The notes under the pieces are model-generated. The model searched no databases. It saw only the letters and a list, made by a program, of their open reading frames with translations, and was not told the DNA's origin. A program made the translations under genes and the position numbers. A stretch of DNA of 36,535 nucleotides from Haloferax sp. Q22 (GTDB lineage: Archaea; Halobacteriota; Halobacteria; Halobacteriales; Haloferacaceae). The stretch covers positions 1 through 36,535 of the forward strand of contig NZ_LOEP01000034.1 in the NCBI RefSeq assembly GCF_001482285.1. The letters run 5' to 3'. Below are positions 18,360 to 26,899 of the stretch, one piece after another; within the stretch, counting starts at the first letter, position 1, and each line of letters begins with the position of its first letter.

Positions 18360-19361
18360 GTGAGACGCGGGGTTCGGTTCGTCGTCGGTGCGGGACTCGG
18401 TATCGGAGCGCTCGCGGTGTACCTCTGGTACGTCGGCCCGGAAGCGGTCGGCTCGCGTGTCGCGGCCGTCGCCCCGTGGGCCGTCGGCGTCGTCTGCGCT
18501 CTGATGCTCGCCGAGGCGACCGTCGACGGTCTCGGTGTCTGGGCGTCGGTTCGGCCCCTCCGCGACGGGCTCTCGCCGCGGGCGAGCGTCCAGTTCGCGT
18601 TCGCCGGCGACTTCTTCGACGTACTCAGCCCCGCCGGCCCGGTGAGCTCGGAGCCAATCATGGCGCAGTTCTTCGGCGTCGCGACCGAGACGAGCTACAG
18701 CGAGGCCCTCGGGGTCCGCGGCGTCGCCAAGTACGTCAAATCCGCCGCACAGCTCCTCCTGTCGGTCGCCATCGTCGGCGTCCTCTTTCTCGACGCGCCG
18801 ACGCCGCGGTTCGTCCTCGTGACGCTGGCCGGCGCGGTCGTCGCGCTGTTTGTCGTCGGTGCCGCACTCATCTGGGCGCGAGACGCGCTCTCGGCGGTCG
18901 TCGTCGCTGTCTTGGCCCCGGTCGTCCGCGTTGTCTCTGGACTCACTCGCGAGACACCGGTCGGCCGTGAGGCCGTCGCCGACGCGGTCGGACGGTTCTG
19001 GGAGCGCGTCGTCCACTTCCGAGACGCGCCGGAACTCCTTGGCCTCATCGCGCTCAGCGGCGTCTTCGAGCAGCTGATCACGTCGCTCGCACTCTGGGTC
19101 GCGCTCGCCGGCACCGGCACGACGGTGGCGTTTCTCCCGATTGTCGCCGTCATCCCGCTCCCGCAGGCGGCGAGCGTCGTCCCCATTCCGGGGAGCCTCG
19201 GCGCGTACGACGTGCTTCTCGCGGGTGCGCTCAGCCTCACCACGGGCGCGCCGGCCGCGGGGGCGGCTGCGGCGGTGCTCGTCGTGCGGACGTTCGAACT
19301 CCTCGTGTCACTCGGGTGCGGTGGAGTAGCCACCGGGTTCCTGCGCGGCTTTCGGACCTGA
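18360..19361 (+). CDS. Flippase-like membrane protein (lysylphosphatidylglycerol synthase TM/UPF0104 family)
   Basis: 333 residues from a GTG at 18360. TTTTGTAG, about 27 bases before it, predicts a leaderless transcript. Around eight hydrophobic helices, with the family pattern FDVLSPAGPVSSEP near 83-96 and the AASVVPIPGSLGAYD stretch near 270-284, match the UPF0104/AglD-C-terminal family linked to flipping of lipid-bound sugars. In archaea such proteins are tied to dolichol-phosphate sugars for N-glycosylation, but no glycosyltransferase is encoded here. Convergent with the gene at 19418. Confidence 0.85.
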   Translation: MRRGVRFVVGAGLGIGALAVYLWYVGPEAVGSRVAAVAPWAVGVVCALMLAEATVDGLGVWASVRPLRDGLSPRASVQFAFAGDFFDVLSPAGPVSSEPIMAQFFGVATETSYSEALGVRGVAKYVKSAAQLLLSVAIVGVLFLDAPTPRFVLVTLAGAVVALFVVGAALIWARDALSAVVVAVLAPVVRVVSGLTRETPVGREAVADAVGRFWERVVHFRDAPELLGLIALSGVFEQLITSLALWVALAGTGTTVAFLPIVAVIPLPQAASVVPIPGSLGAYDVLLAGALSLTTGAPAAGAAAAVLVVRTFELLVSLGCGGVATGFLRGFRT

Positions 19362-19417
19362 GACGGATTCGAAAGCGCGTCCGTCGCGTCGGCGTGTGGT
19401 GAGGGACAGAAAACGAG

Positions 19418-20386
19418 TCAGTCGGCGGCGCGCTCGTGAATCGGGACGCTCGCCAGCCCGACCGCGTTGGACTTCGAGGAGACCGAGAGCGTCGCGTGCC
19501 AGCCCTCCTCGGCCGGCGTGACGTGCAGGGAGACGGGCTTCCACGACTCCGCCCGGCGGTAGAGATCGAGGACGACCGGTAACACCGGAAGCCGCCCCTC
19601 GCGCGCCGAGAGCGCGTAGCCTTCGAGGGTCAGCTCCGCCGACCTCGTGCTGGCGTCCGGGCCGGGCCGCCACGGTGAGCAGGTGTACGACCCGACGAGG
19701 TCGAGCCGTTCCATCTCCGCCAGCGTCGCCCCCAGCGCTCCCGCCGAGTCGGGCCGCGACGCGATGTTCGAGGCGGCGCGTTCGAGCACGTCAGCCTGCT
19801 CGGCCGACGTGAGATGGACGTGGAGCGCGGTCGCCATGCTCTCCAGCAGGCGCAGACAGAGGTCGTCCGCGCTGGACATCGTCTCCGCGAGGTCGAAGTA
19901 CGCGTCCATCACCGCCGTCTCGACCGCCCGGTGGCCGGCGTCTACGAGCGCCTCGAACACCGCCGCCGCGACCCGGTGACAGAACTCGACCCGCTCGGAG
20001 CGCTCCCCGCCGTTGTCGCACTCGGGTCCGCCGTCCGCATCGGTTCCGAGGTCGAAGCCGGAGGGCGGTTCGGGGAGACCGGGCGTCGCCCCGGCGGTCG
20101 CCCAGCCGTCGGCGGTCGCGCTCGCGCCGCCGAAGCCCGGAACGTCGTCGTGTTCCGAGACGATGAGGTCGTAGTACGGGACGTTCGGGTCGTACCGCCG
20201 GAGAGCCGAGCGATACTGTCTCGCCGCGCGGGCGGCGGCCTCCCCCGTCGAACGGTCCTCGAACCGAAGCCCGTCGACCGGGACCGGCCGCTCTCCGGTC
20301 CGTCCGCAGACGAGTTCGTACGCCCCGTCGTCGCTCGCGAGCGATTCGATGTGAGTCCGAATCTGGGTGAGTGTCGTGCCGACCAT
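19418..20386 (-). CDS. Unrecognised haloarchaeal protein under an iron box
   Basis: 322 residues from the ATG at 20386; the longer frame upstream is not supported. I do not recognise a named domain. The first ~75 residues are mixed alpha/beta ending in YDPNVPYYDLIVSEHDD, a Gly/Pro/Asp-rich spacer runs to about 125, then a mainly helical part (about 130-225) with HRVAAAVFEALVDAGH and MDAYFDLAETM, then a strand-rich end. No signal peptide or membrane segment, so cytoplasmic. The DtxR/Idr-type box at 20459-20474, 73 bases upstream, matches those before the iron operon at 10684; I therefore expect induction when iron is low. Confidence 0.75.
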   Translation of the reverse strand: MVGTTLTQIRTHIESLASDDGAYELVCGRTGERPVPVDGLRFEDRSTGEAAARAARQYRSALRRYDPNVPYYDLIVSEHDDVPGFGGASATADGWATAGATPGLPEPPSGFDLGTDADGGPECDNGGERSERVEFCHRVAAAVFEALVDAGHRAVETAVMDAYFDLAETMSSADDLCLRLLESMATALHVHLTSAEQADVLERAASNIASRPDSAGALGATLAEMERLDLVGSYTCSPWRPGPDASTRSAELTLEGYALSAREGRLPVLPVVLDLYRRAESWKPVSLHVTPAEEGWHATLSVSSKSNAVGLASVPIHERAAD

Positions 20387-20458
20387 GGTGTCTCTGTCTA
20401 CTGGTTCGCGGGCCGTGTTTCGACGCCGCGGTCCGTGCGTCGTTCGCTCGACAGATTG

Positions 20459-20474
20459 TTTAGGCCAACCTAAA
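20459..20474. promoter_or_regulatory. Iron box 3, TTTAGG-CCAA-CCTAAA
   Basis: Six-base perfect arms around CCAA; the 14-base core TTAGGCCAACCTAA differs by one base from the DtxR/SirR-type consensus TTAGGCTAACCTAA. Upstream of the minus-strand gene starting at 20386. The TTTTAGG arm may double as the TATA box. Confidence 0.78.
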
Positions 20475-20570
20475 ACGTGTTGGTTCGGGCGGTCGGAAGC
20501 CCCACGAGGACCGACGGCTCTCGGATTGTACGTTCGACCCGACTCTCGCTCGCGGCGACCCGCGACTCGG

Positions 20571-21110
20571 TCACGACGCGTCGGGTGCCTCTTCGCCCGG
20601 CCTGTAGAACGTCCGGTGGAACATCTTGTACGAGTCGGTGATGGGGACGATGGTGTAGGTGTCGACCACGTCACTGTCCTGCAGGAGTTCGCGGACGTAG
20701 CTGTTGATACTGCTCAGAGAAGACTGCCAGACGCGAATCAGCAGGTCGTACTCGCCGATGCACTCCGCGACCTCGTAGACCAGCCCCTCGTCGAGGAGTC
20801 GCTCGATAAACGCCGTAATTTCGTCGTTCGTGGAACCCTTGTCGTACGAGATGTGGACCTCGGCGTAGGGGTAGTCGGCCGCCCGAAAGACCAATAGCGC
20901 GAAGATTTCGAGGATGCCGTCCTCCTGGAGCATCTTGCGTCGCCGCCGCGCGGCCGTCCGAGAGAGGCCGACGCGGTCGGCGAGCTCCGTGTCCGAGATT
21001 CGCCCGTCCTTGTTCAGTTCGCGGAAGATGAGATAGTCCTTCTTGTCCATCCGGTCTTCGAGAAGTTCGACAACGCGCGGGTCCTCTATCCACTCCTGCG
21101 AATCGGGCAT
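20571..21110 (-). CDS. Lrp/AsnC-family transcription regulator
   Basis: 179 residues from the ATG at 21110. An AsnC helix-turn-helix at about 22-62 (SDTELADRVGLSRTAARRRR) is followed by an alpha/beta ligand domain (about 68-160) of the RAM type with GEYDLLIRVWQSSLSSINSYV near 114-134. No TRASH cysteines, unlike the copper regulator at 8038. A 21-residue N-terminal stretch before the HTH is unusual but short. Targets are unknown; candidates are its own palindromic promoter and the ABC-transporter operon that starts 980 bases away. Further ATGs at 21143 and 21203 lie in or before the TATA box and are unlikely starts. Confidence 0.88.
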   Translation of the reverse strand: MPDSQEWIEDPRVVELLEDRMDKKDYLIFRELNKDGRISDTELADRVGLSRTAARRRRKMLQEDGILEIFALLVFRAADYPYAEVHISYDKGSTNDEITAFIERLLDEGLVYEVAECIGEYDLLIRVWQSSLSSINSYVRELLQDSDVVDTYTIVPITDSYKMFHRTFYRPGEEAPDAS

Positions 21111-21138
21111 TGCTATCTTCACGGTTATACCGCTTAGC

Positions 21139-21152
21139 TTCATATATATGAA
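21139..21152. promoter_or_regulatory. Palindromic TATA region TTCATATATATGAA
   Basis: A perfect 14-base palindrome containing the TATA box, 29-42 bases before the ATG at 21110. A dimeric Lrp protein could bind it and block its own transcription. The symmetry could also be an accident of a TATATATA core. Confidence 0.5.
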
Positions 21153-21302
21153 TGTTTCTTCAAAATCTCCGAATCGGATACATTTAGTGAACGAATCGTT
21201 CACTCATTTCGGGACGGCGAACGACCGAAATCGAAGGCCGTCGGGGGAACGCGCGTTTCGGGCACCAAACACTTTTACTCCGCGTTCACGGAGGGTGTCG
21301 TC

Positions 21303-21785
21303 ATGGTACGCGGAAAAATCAACCGAACGAACAAGGCCCTCGCCGATTGGGCTGACATCCTCACCGAGATCGACGAGGTTTCGGCGGAACTCGAAGATTC
21401 AGGCTGGGAGACGCTCGTTCTTCATCCCGGGGACGTATCCACCACGGACGCGGCGGCGGCCGCCGACTCCGGATTCCGTCTCCTCGTTCCGGATTCCGAA
21501 CTCGAAGCGCTTGAATCGGCTGTCTCGGGGCCTGACACGGCGTTCGACCAGTTCGAAGTCTACCGCGCCCGCGACACGAACATTCGAATCTTCGTCGTCG
21601 TCGTGAAATCCGTGGAAACGAAGGAAGCGGTCCTCTATCCCGTGTTTTACGACTCCGATACCGACCACTCGTTCGTCGAAACGCTCCGAACCGAATCCGA
21701 GATTCGGACGACGGTGAGCGACTTGGGAAACACCCGTCGTTGCTCGTTCCGACACACCGAACCCGCCCTGTTTCTCCCGCAGTAA
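21303..21785 (+). CDS. Conserved-looking haloarchaeal protein, function unknown
   Basis: 160 residues from the ATG at 21303. No signal or membrane segment. The pattern GWETLVLHPGDVSTTD near 34-49 and the strand-rich RIFVVVVKSVETKEAVLYPVF around 94-114 suggest a compact alpha/beta protein of a haloarchaea-only family; I cannot name it with certainty. Its promoter (AACACTTTTACT, 21267-21278) gives a start about 24 bases before the ATG. It is divergent from the Lrp-type regulator gene, with 192 bases between them. Confidence 0.75.
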   Translation: MVRGKINRTNKALADWADILTEIDEVSAELEDSGWETLVLHPGDVSTTDAAAAADSGFRLLVPDSELEALESAVSGPDTAFDQFEVYRARDTNIRIFVVVVKSVETKEAVLYPVFYDSDTDHSFVETLRTESEIRTTVSDLGNTRRCSFRHTEPALFLPQ

Positions 21786-22089
21786 CCGCTCACGGAGTCG
21801 CCGATTCCGCCTCGGCCTCGACCGCGCTCGACGCGACGCTCCCGCGATTAACGCGCTCATTCTTGTCCACAAATCTCACGATTAGCTGTGTATATATGGC
21901 TTATTTTGAGTCAACCCAAGTTGATTCGACTTCTATATCTGATCAAGTGGCGTATTCGTTCATATCCTCGTGTTCTCGGCCCTCTCCAAAATTATTGCAA
22001 AACTAAAATTAGATGAATCAACTTCTATTGTAGACGATATGTTCAATCACTAGGAAAGCTTTATACGAATAGGGTATCCACAACTCTCC
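21786..22089 (+). promoter_or_regulatory. AT-rich promoter region of the ABC/DUF917 operon with repeated GAATCAA-type sites
   Basis: This 304-base gap has no gene. GAGTCAACCCAAGTTGATTC (21908-21927) is an imperfect inverted repeat with arms GAGTCAA/TTGATTC. A further GAATCAACTT at 22015-22024 is the exact inverse of AAGTTGATTC (21918-21927), so three related half-sites are present. The TATA box CTTTATACG (22059-22067) is 22-30 bases before the ATG at 22090, so the operon mRNA starts at its first codon. The half-sites, the last one about 35 bases before the TATA box, look like regulator sites. Confidence 0.6.
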
Positions 22090-23775
22090 ATGCCAACCGG
22101 CAACATAGAACGCAGAAAACTGCTGAAGCTCATCGGTGCGGGAGCGACGAGCGTCGCGCTCGCAGGCTGTCAGGGGGCCCAGCAGACCGAGACCACCGAC
22201 GGGAGTTCCGGGAGCGACTCGACCACGGCTGAACAAACGAGCGACGGCGGAAGCGGCGGGGCCAGCAACGACTTCCACTTCGTCGCCGGACAGGTCTTCG
22301 GGACGCTCGACCCCGCAGAGCAGGTCGACTACACGCAGGGGCTCGCGGCGCAGAACCTCTACGACGAACTCATCACGGTCGACGCCGAGACGCTCCAACC
22401 GACGGCGCACATCGCCGAGAGCTGGGACACCGAAGACGAGGGGAAGACGTGGGTGTTCACCGTCCGCGACGACGTAACGTTCTCGGACGGCACGCCGCTG
22501 ACCGCCGACGACGTGGCGTACTCGCTCACCCGGATGCTGGAACTCCAGCGCGGGTACTCGTCGTTCTGGCTCGACTACCTCGACCCTTCGAACATCACCG
22601 TTCGCGACGAGCAGACGGTCGCCTTCGAGTTCAATCAGGCGTACGGCCCGGCGCTGGCGACGTTCGTCCAGTTCTACATCGTCAACAGCACCGTCGTCCA
22701 GGAGAACGAGCAGGACGGCGACCACGGCAACGCCTACCTTCAGAACAACTCCGCCGGTTCCGGCGCGTACGTCCTCGACAACTGGGAGCAGGGAAACTCC
22801 ATCGAGGCGACCGCCTACGAGGACTACTGGAAGGGCTGGAGCGAGGACAGCTTCGACACGTTCCGCTCGACGGTCATCACCGAGGAGTCCACCATCAAGA
22901 CGACGATGCAGCAGGGCGAAGGCGACATGACCGACCAGTACATGGGCACGCAGGCGTACGCCGAGATGGACTCGTACGCCAACGTTCGCGTCCCCGAGGT
23001 GCCGCAGCTGCAGTTGTTCCACTTCCCGCTGAACTGCCAGAAGGCACCGACCGACGACATCAACGTCCGGAAGGCCATCGCCTACGCGTTCGACTACGAC
23101 AGCGCCGTCAACGACATCATCGGCGGCGGCGGCGTCGCTGCCGGGCCGGTCCCCCGTGAGATGGCGGGCCACAACGACGACCTCGTCCCGATGGAACAGG
23201 ACCTCGACAAGGCCAAGGAGTTCCTCGACAAGGCGGACTACTCCGTCGACGAAATCAACGAAATCGGCCTCGAACACGTCGTCGTCGCCGGCACCGAACT
23301 CCAGCGCCAGATGGGGCTTCTCAACCAGGCCGGGCTGAACGAACTCGGCATCGACCTCGAAATCAACCCGCTGCAGTGGGCCCGCCTCACCGACCGCGCG
23401 ACGAGCGCCGAGTCGACCGCCCACATGACGAACATCTTCCACACGGCGAAGATGCCGTCGCCGGACAGCCACACCTACCTGATGTACCACCCCTCCTCGT
23501 TCGGGTCGTACATCTCCCAGTCGTGGTACTCCACCGACGAAATCGCGGCCACTCTCGAAGAGGCGCGCAAGTCCACCGACCTCCAGTCGCGGCTGGAGAA
23601 GTACGAGGAGGCGCAGGCGCTCATTGTCGAGGGCATGCCGAGCGTCTACATCGCCAACCCGCCGTACCGCATCGGCATCAACGAAAACGTCGAGGGCTGG
23701 CAGTACCGCGGCGTGATGTCGTTCGACTGGGACGTCCACTCCATGACTCGCAGCGGCGAGGGCCGGGCGAAGTAG
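22090..23775 (+). CDS. Peptide-type ABC transporter substrate-binding lipoprotein
   Basis: 561 residues. Tat-type signal with ERRKLLKLIGAG (7-18) and lipobox LAGC (lipid Cys27), then a Ser/Thr/Gly/Gln-rich linker to about 60. The rest is a family 5 (DppA/OppA) binding protein with DFHFVAGQVFGTLDPAE at its start, SDGTPLTADDVAYSL (near 134-148) and NVRKAIAYAFDYD, all marks of that fold. It captures peptide-like ligands outside the cell for the permeases and ATPases encoded next. The substrate cannot be read from the sequence; the downstream enzymes hint at a cyclic or modified amino-acid compound. First gene of the operon, leaderless. Confidence 0.95.
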   Translation: MPTGNIERRKLLKLIGAGATSVALAGCQGAQQTETTDGSSGSDSTTAEQTSDGGSGGASNDFHFVAGQVFGTLDPAEQVDYTQGLAAQNLYDELITVDAETLQPTAHIAESWDTEDEGKTWVFTVRDDVTFSDGTPLTADDVAYSLTRMLELQRGYSSFWLDYLDPSNITVRDEQTVAFEFNQAYGPALATFVQFYIVNSTVVQENEQDGDHGNAYLQNNSAGSGAYVLDNWEQGNSIEATAYEDYWKGWSEDSFDTFRSTVITEESTIKTTMQQGEGDMTDQYMGTQAYAEMDSYANVRVPEVPQLQLFHFPLNCQKAPTDDINVRKAIAYAFDYDSAVNDIIGGGGVAAGPVPREMAGHNDDLVPMEQDLDKAKEFLDKADYSVDEINEIGLEHVVVAGTELQRQMGLLNQAGLNELGIDLEINPLQWARLTDRATSAESTAHMTNIFHTAKMPSPDSHTYLMYHPSSFGSYISQSWYSTDEIAATLEEARKSTDLQSRLEKYEEAQALIVEGMPSVYIANPPYRIGINENVEGWQYRGVMSFDWDVHSMTRSGEGRAK

Positions 23776-23827
23776 TCGCCCGACGACTTTCGACGCCCCG
23801 TTTCGGGCCGTCTTTCCAAACTCACCA

Positions 23828-24847
23828 ATGTCATACGTAGATTACCTCGTTCGGCGCGCAATCCACTCGGTCCCCGTCATCTTCGGGCTGTCAGTGCTCA
23901 TCTTCCTGATATCCCGCGTGATTCCGGGCGACCCTGTTCGGTTGGCGCTCGGACCGGAAGCAACTGACCAGCAAGTCGCGGCACTCCGGGCCGAGATGGG
24001 CCTCGACCAGCCGCTGCCGATGCAGTACGCCGACTGGCTGTTCGGCGTCGTGCAGGGCGACTGGGGAATGTCGCTTCGGACGAACAACAACGTCTTTTCG
24101 GACATCGTCGCCCGCCTGCCCGCGACGCTCGAACTGACCGTCGTCACGCTGTTTTTCGCCGTGTTACTGGCGATTCCGTTCGGCGTCGTTGCCGGGACCA
24201 ACAAGGACCGCTGGCAGGACCACCTCTCGCGCATCACCGCCCTGTTCGGCGTGTCGATGCCGCGGTTTTGGGTCGCTATCGTCCTCCAAATCGTCTTCGT
24301 CGTCAGCCTCGGGCTGTTGCCCCTCTCGGGGCGGCTCAGCGACGGCGTCGCTCCCCCACCGGCGGTCACGCGCCTGTATCTGGTCGACAGCCTCATCGCC
24401 GGCCAGTTCGGGACGTTCGTCGACGCGGCCACGCACCTCCTGTTGCCGACCGTCGCGCTCGGTCTCGCCACGCTGGCGCAGGTGATGCGGCTCATCCGCT
24501 CGGACATGATCGACGAGCAGCGCAAGGACTACGTCCTCGCCGCGCGGGCCTACGGCCTCCCGAACACCCTCATCGAATACAAGTACATGCTGCAAAACGC
24601 CTTTACGAGTTCACTCACGGTGGTCGGTCTCGCCTTCGGCTTCCTCCTCGGGAACGCGTTCCTCGTGGAAATCGTCTTCGCGTGGCCGGGGATGGCGCGC
24701 TACGGCGTCCAAGCAATCCTCTATCAGGACTTCAACGCCATCGTCGGCGTCACCATCGTGGTCGGTATCGGCTTCGTGACCGCCAACTTCGTGGTCGACC
24801 TGCTGTACGGCTACCTCGACCCGCGGGTGCGGCTGGAGGAGGGATAG
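23828..24847 (+). CDS. DppB/OppB-type ABC permease
   Basis: 339 residues. An N-terminal helix (VDYLVRRAIHSVPVIFGLSV) with RVIPGDPVRLALG after it is characteristic of DppB/OppB; five further helices and the EAA loop around DYVLAARAYGLPNTLIEYKYML (near 237-258) follow, where the ATPases dock. A loop of about 45 residues after the third helix (LSGRLSDGVAPPPAV) is typical. It forms half of the membrane channel with the next gene's product. 52 bases after the binding-protein gene, three bases (TAG TC) before the next start. Confidence 0.94.
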   Translation: MSYVDYLVRRAIHSVPVIFGLSVLIFLISRVIPGDPVRLALGPEATDQQVAALRAEMGLDQPLPMQYADWLFGVVQGDWGMSLRTNNNVFSDIVARLPATLELTVVTLFFAVLLAIPFGVVAGTNKDRWQDHLSRITALFGVSMPRFWVAIVLQIVFVVSLGLLPLSGRLSDGVAPPPAVTRLYLVDSLIAGQFGTFVDAATHLLLPTVALGLATLAQVMRLIRSDMIDEQRKDYVLAARAYGLPNTLIEYKYMLQNAFTSSLTVVGLAFGFLLGNAFLVEIVFAWPGMARYGVQAILYQDFNAIVGVTIVVGIGFVTANFVVDLLYGYLDPRVRLEEG

Positions 24848-24849
24848 TC

Positions 24850-25755
24850 ATGTCCACGAAGACCTCCATCCCGTTTCTCGACACCGAGAGCGCCGCCCGG
24901 AAAGAGCGGATTCGACAGCTCAAACGCGGCTTTCGGACCTTCGCGGGCAACAAGCTCTCGCTCGTCGGACTGGCGATGATTCTGACGCTCGTCGTCGCGG
25001 CGCTCCTCGCGCCGTACCTCGCGCCGTTCCCCGAACACGCCGGCGCGGGCGTCTACTTCGACCAGGCGAGCGAGCCGCCGAGCGCGACGCACCTGATGGG
25101 CACCGACACGACCGGCCGCGACATCTTCAGCCGCGTCCTGTTCGGGGCGCGGCTGTCGCTTCTGATGAGCGGCATCGTCCTCTCTATCGCCATCTCAATC
25201 GGCGTGACGCTCGGGCTCATCGCGGGCTACCTCGGCGGGACGACGAACACCGTCATCATGCGGGTGACGGACATCTTCCTCGCCATCCCGCCCACGCTCC
25301 TCGCCATGGCGGTCGTCGCCGCGACCGGCGCGTCGCTGTTCAACGTCATGGTCGCCATCGCCTTCTCGTGGTGGTCGTGGTACGCCCGCCTCGTGCAGGG
25401 CGAGGTGCTCTCGATAAAGGAAGACGAGTTCATCGAGTCGAGTCGGGCGCTCGGGTCGGGATGGGTGCGGACGACGTTCAGGGAGATTCTCCCGAACGTC
25501 GTCAGCCCCATCACGGTCAAGGCGACCCTCGACATGGGCTTCGTGATCCTCGTCGGCGCGGGCCTGTCGTTCCTCGGCCTCGGTGCGCAACCGCCGACGC
25601 CGACGTGGGGTGCGATGATCGCGCAGGGCCGCAACTACGTCACGAGCTTCTGGTGGATTGCCGTGTTCCCCGGGCTGGCGATCTCGTTCGCCGTCCTCGG
25701 GTTCAACTTCATCGGCGACGGCCTGCGCGACGTGCTCGACGTGGAGGTGGACTGA
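24850..25755 (+). CDS. DppC/OppC-type ABC permease
   Basis: 301 residues from the ATG at 24850; the long open frame upstream is a shadow of dppB. Charged N-terminal tail (KERIRQLKRGFRTF), first helix near 38-58, then the external loop with HLMGTDTTGRDIFSRVLFGAR, the hallmark of DppC/OppC permeases. The EAA loop SSRALGSGWVRTTFREILPN lies near 197-216 and the final FNFIGDGLRDVLD is also typical. It pairs with the product of 23828-24847. The next gene starts one base after its stop codon. Confidence 0.95.
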   Translation: MSTKTSIPFLDTESAARKERIRQLKRGFRTFAGNKLSLVGLAMILTLVVAALLAPYLAPFPEHAGAGVYFDQASEPPSATHLMGTDTTGRDIFSRVLFGARLSLLMSGIVLSIAISIGVTLGLIAGYLGGTTNTVIMRVTDIFLAIPPTLLAMAVVAATGASLFNVMVAIAFSWWSWYARLVQGEVLSIKEDEFIESSRALGSGWVRTTFREILPNVVSPITVKATLDMGFVILVGAGLSFLGLGAQPPTPTWGAMIAQGRNYVTSFWWIAVFPGLAISFAVLGFNFIGDGLRDVLDVEVD

Positions 25756-25756
25756 G

Positions 25757-26899
25757 ATGGCGGATCCCATCTTAGAGGTGAAGAACCTCCACGTCCACTT
25801 CGAGACCCACGACGGGACGGCCGAAGTGATAAACGGCATCGACTTCGCCATCGACCGCGGCGAGACCGCGGCGCTCGTCGGCGAGACGGGCTGTGGCAAG
25901 AGCGTCACCGTGAAGTCAATCATGGGACTGCTCCCCTCGGCGACCATCCCCGAGGGCGAGATTCGCTACAAGGGCGAGGACGTGCTCTCGCTCTCCGACG
26001 CCGAGCGCCACTCGCGGCGCGGCAAGGAGATGAGCATGATAATGCAGGACCCGATGACGAGTCTCAACCCCGTCCTGACGGTCGGCGAGCAGATGATGGA
26101 CGTGCTGAAGTGGCAGGGGCGACCGCGCCTGTCGCTGTCGAAACTCGTCCGCGACGCGCTGTCCACCGGCGCGAAAGCCGAACACCGGAAGCGGGCCATC
26201 GAGATGCTCGGCGAGGTGGAAATCTCGGCCCCCGAGCGCGTCTTCGAGAGCTACCCGGTCGAACTCTCCGGGGGGATGCGCCAGCGCGTCCTCATCGCCA
26301 TCGCGCTCCTGTCGGAGCCGGACCTGCTCATCGCCGACGAACCGGGGACCGCCCTCGACGTGACGACCGAGGCGAAGGTGCTCGACCTCCTCGACGAACT
26401 CGTCGAAGAGCGCGACACGAGCGTCCTCTACATCACCCACGACCTCGGCGTCGCCCGCGAGGTCAGCGACCGCATCAACGTGATGTACGCGGGCGAAATC
26501 GTCGAGCAAGCGCCGACCGCCGACCTGTTTGCGAACCCGCAGCACCCCTACACCCGCGGGCTGCTGGAGAGCATCCCGACGCTCTCGACCGGCATCGGCG
26601 ACGGCATCGAGGGGCACCTGCCCGACTACACGAACCCGCCGGCCGGCTGTCGGTTCGCCGACCGCTGTCCGCACGCGGAACCGGACTGCCACGAGGCGTA
26701 CCCGTACCCGCGGCAGACTGGCCCTGACCACGCGACCGCGTGTCACCTGTTCGACGGGCTCCCCGCCCGCGAGCGTCACGAGTCGCTCGCCGCGGAACGG
26801 GTCGATATCGGAACCGCGCCGTGGCTGTCTGCTGGTGGCGACACCCATAGCGGCGACGCACCCGGCGACATCTCCGCCGACGGGGGGACGGACCAATGA
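25757..26899 (+). CDS. DppD/OppD-type ABC transporter ATPase
   Basis: 380 residues from the ATG at 25757. Walker A GETGCGKS (42-49), Q-loop MIMQDPMTSLNP, signature LSGGMRQRVLIA, Walker B LLIADEPGTALD and switch ITHDLGVA are intact. Residues from about 260 form the oligopeptide-transporter C-terminal extension with its four-Cys pattern (CRFADRC, DC, AC), ending in a halophilic Gly/Asp-rich tail. It hydrolyses ATP together with the next gene's product to power uptake. It overlaps that gene by four bases (ATGA), showing tight co-translation. Confidence 0.95.
   Translation: MADPILEVKNLHVHFETHDGTAEVINGIDFAIDRGETAALVGETGCGKSVTVKSIMGLLPSATIPEGEIRYKGEDVLSLSDAERHSRRGKEMSMIMQDPMTSLNPVLTVGEQMMDVLKWQGRPRLSLSKLVRDALSTGAKAEHRKRAIEMLGEVEISAPERVFESYPVELSGGMRQRVLIAIALLSEPDLLIADEPGTALDVTTEAKVLDLLDELVEERDTSVLYITHDLGVAREVSDRINVMYAGEIVEQAPTADLFANPQHPYTRGLLESIPTLSTGIGDGIEGHLPDYTNPPAGCRFADRCPHAEPDCHEAYPYPRQTGPDHATACHLFDGLPARERHESLAAERVDIGTAPWLSAGGDTHSGDAPGDISADGGTDQ

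Noticed and set aside
22018..23739. Long open frame opposite the substrate-binding protein gene
   Set aside because: Shadow with valine/arginine bias and no domain; the lipoprotein on the other strand is clear.
24268..24849. N-terminal extension of the DppC-type permease
   Set aside because: Arg/Pro-rich shadow of the DppB-type gene; the family start is at 24850.
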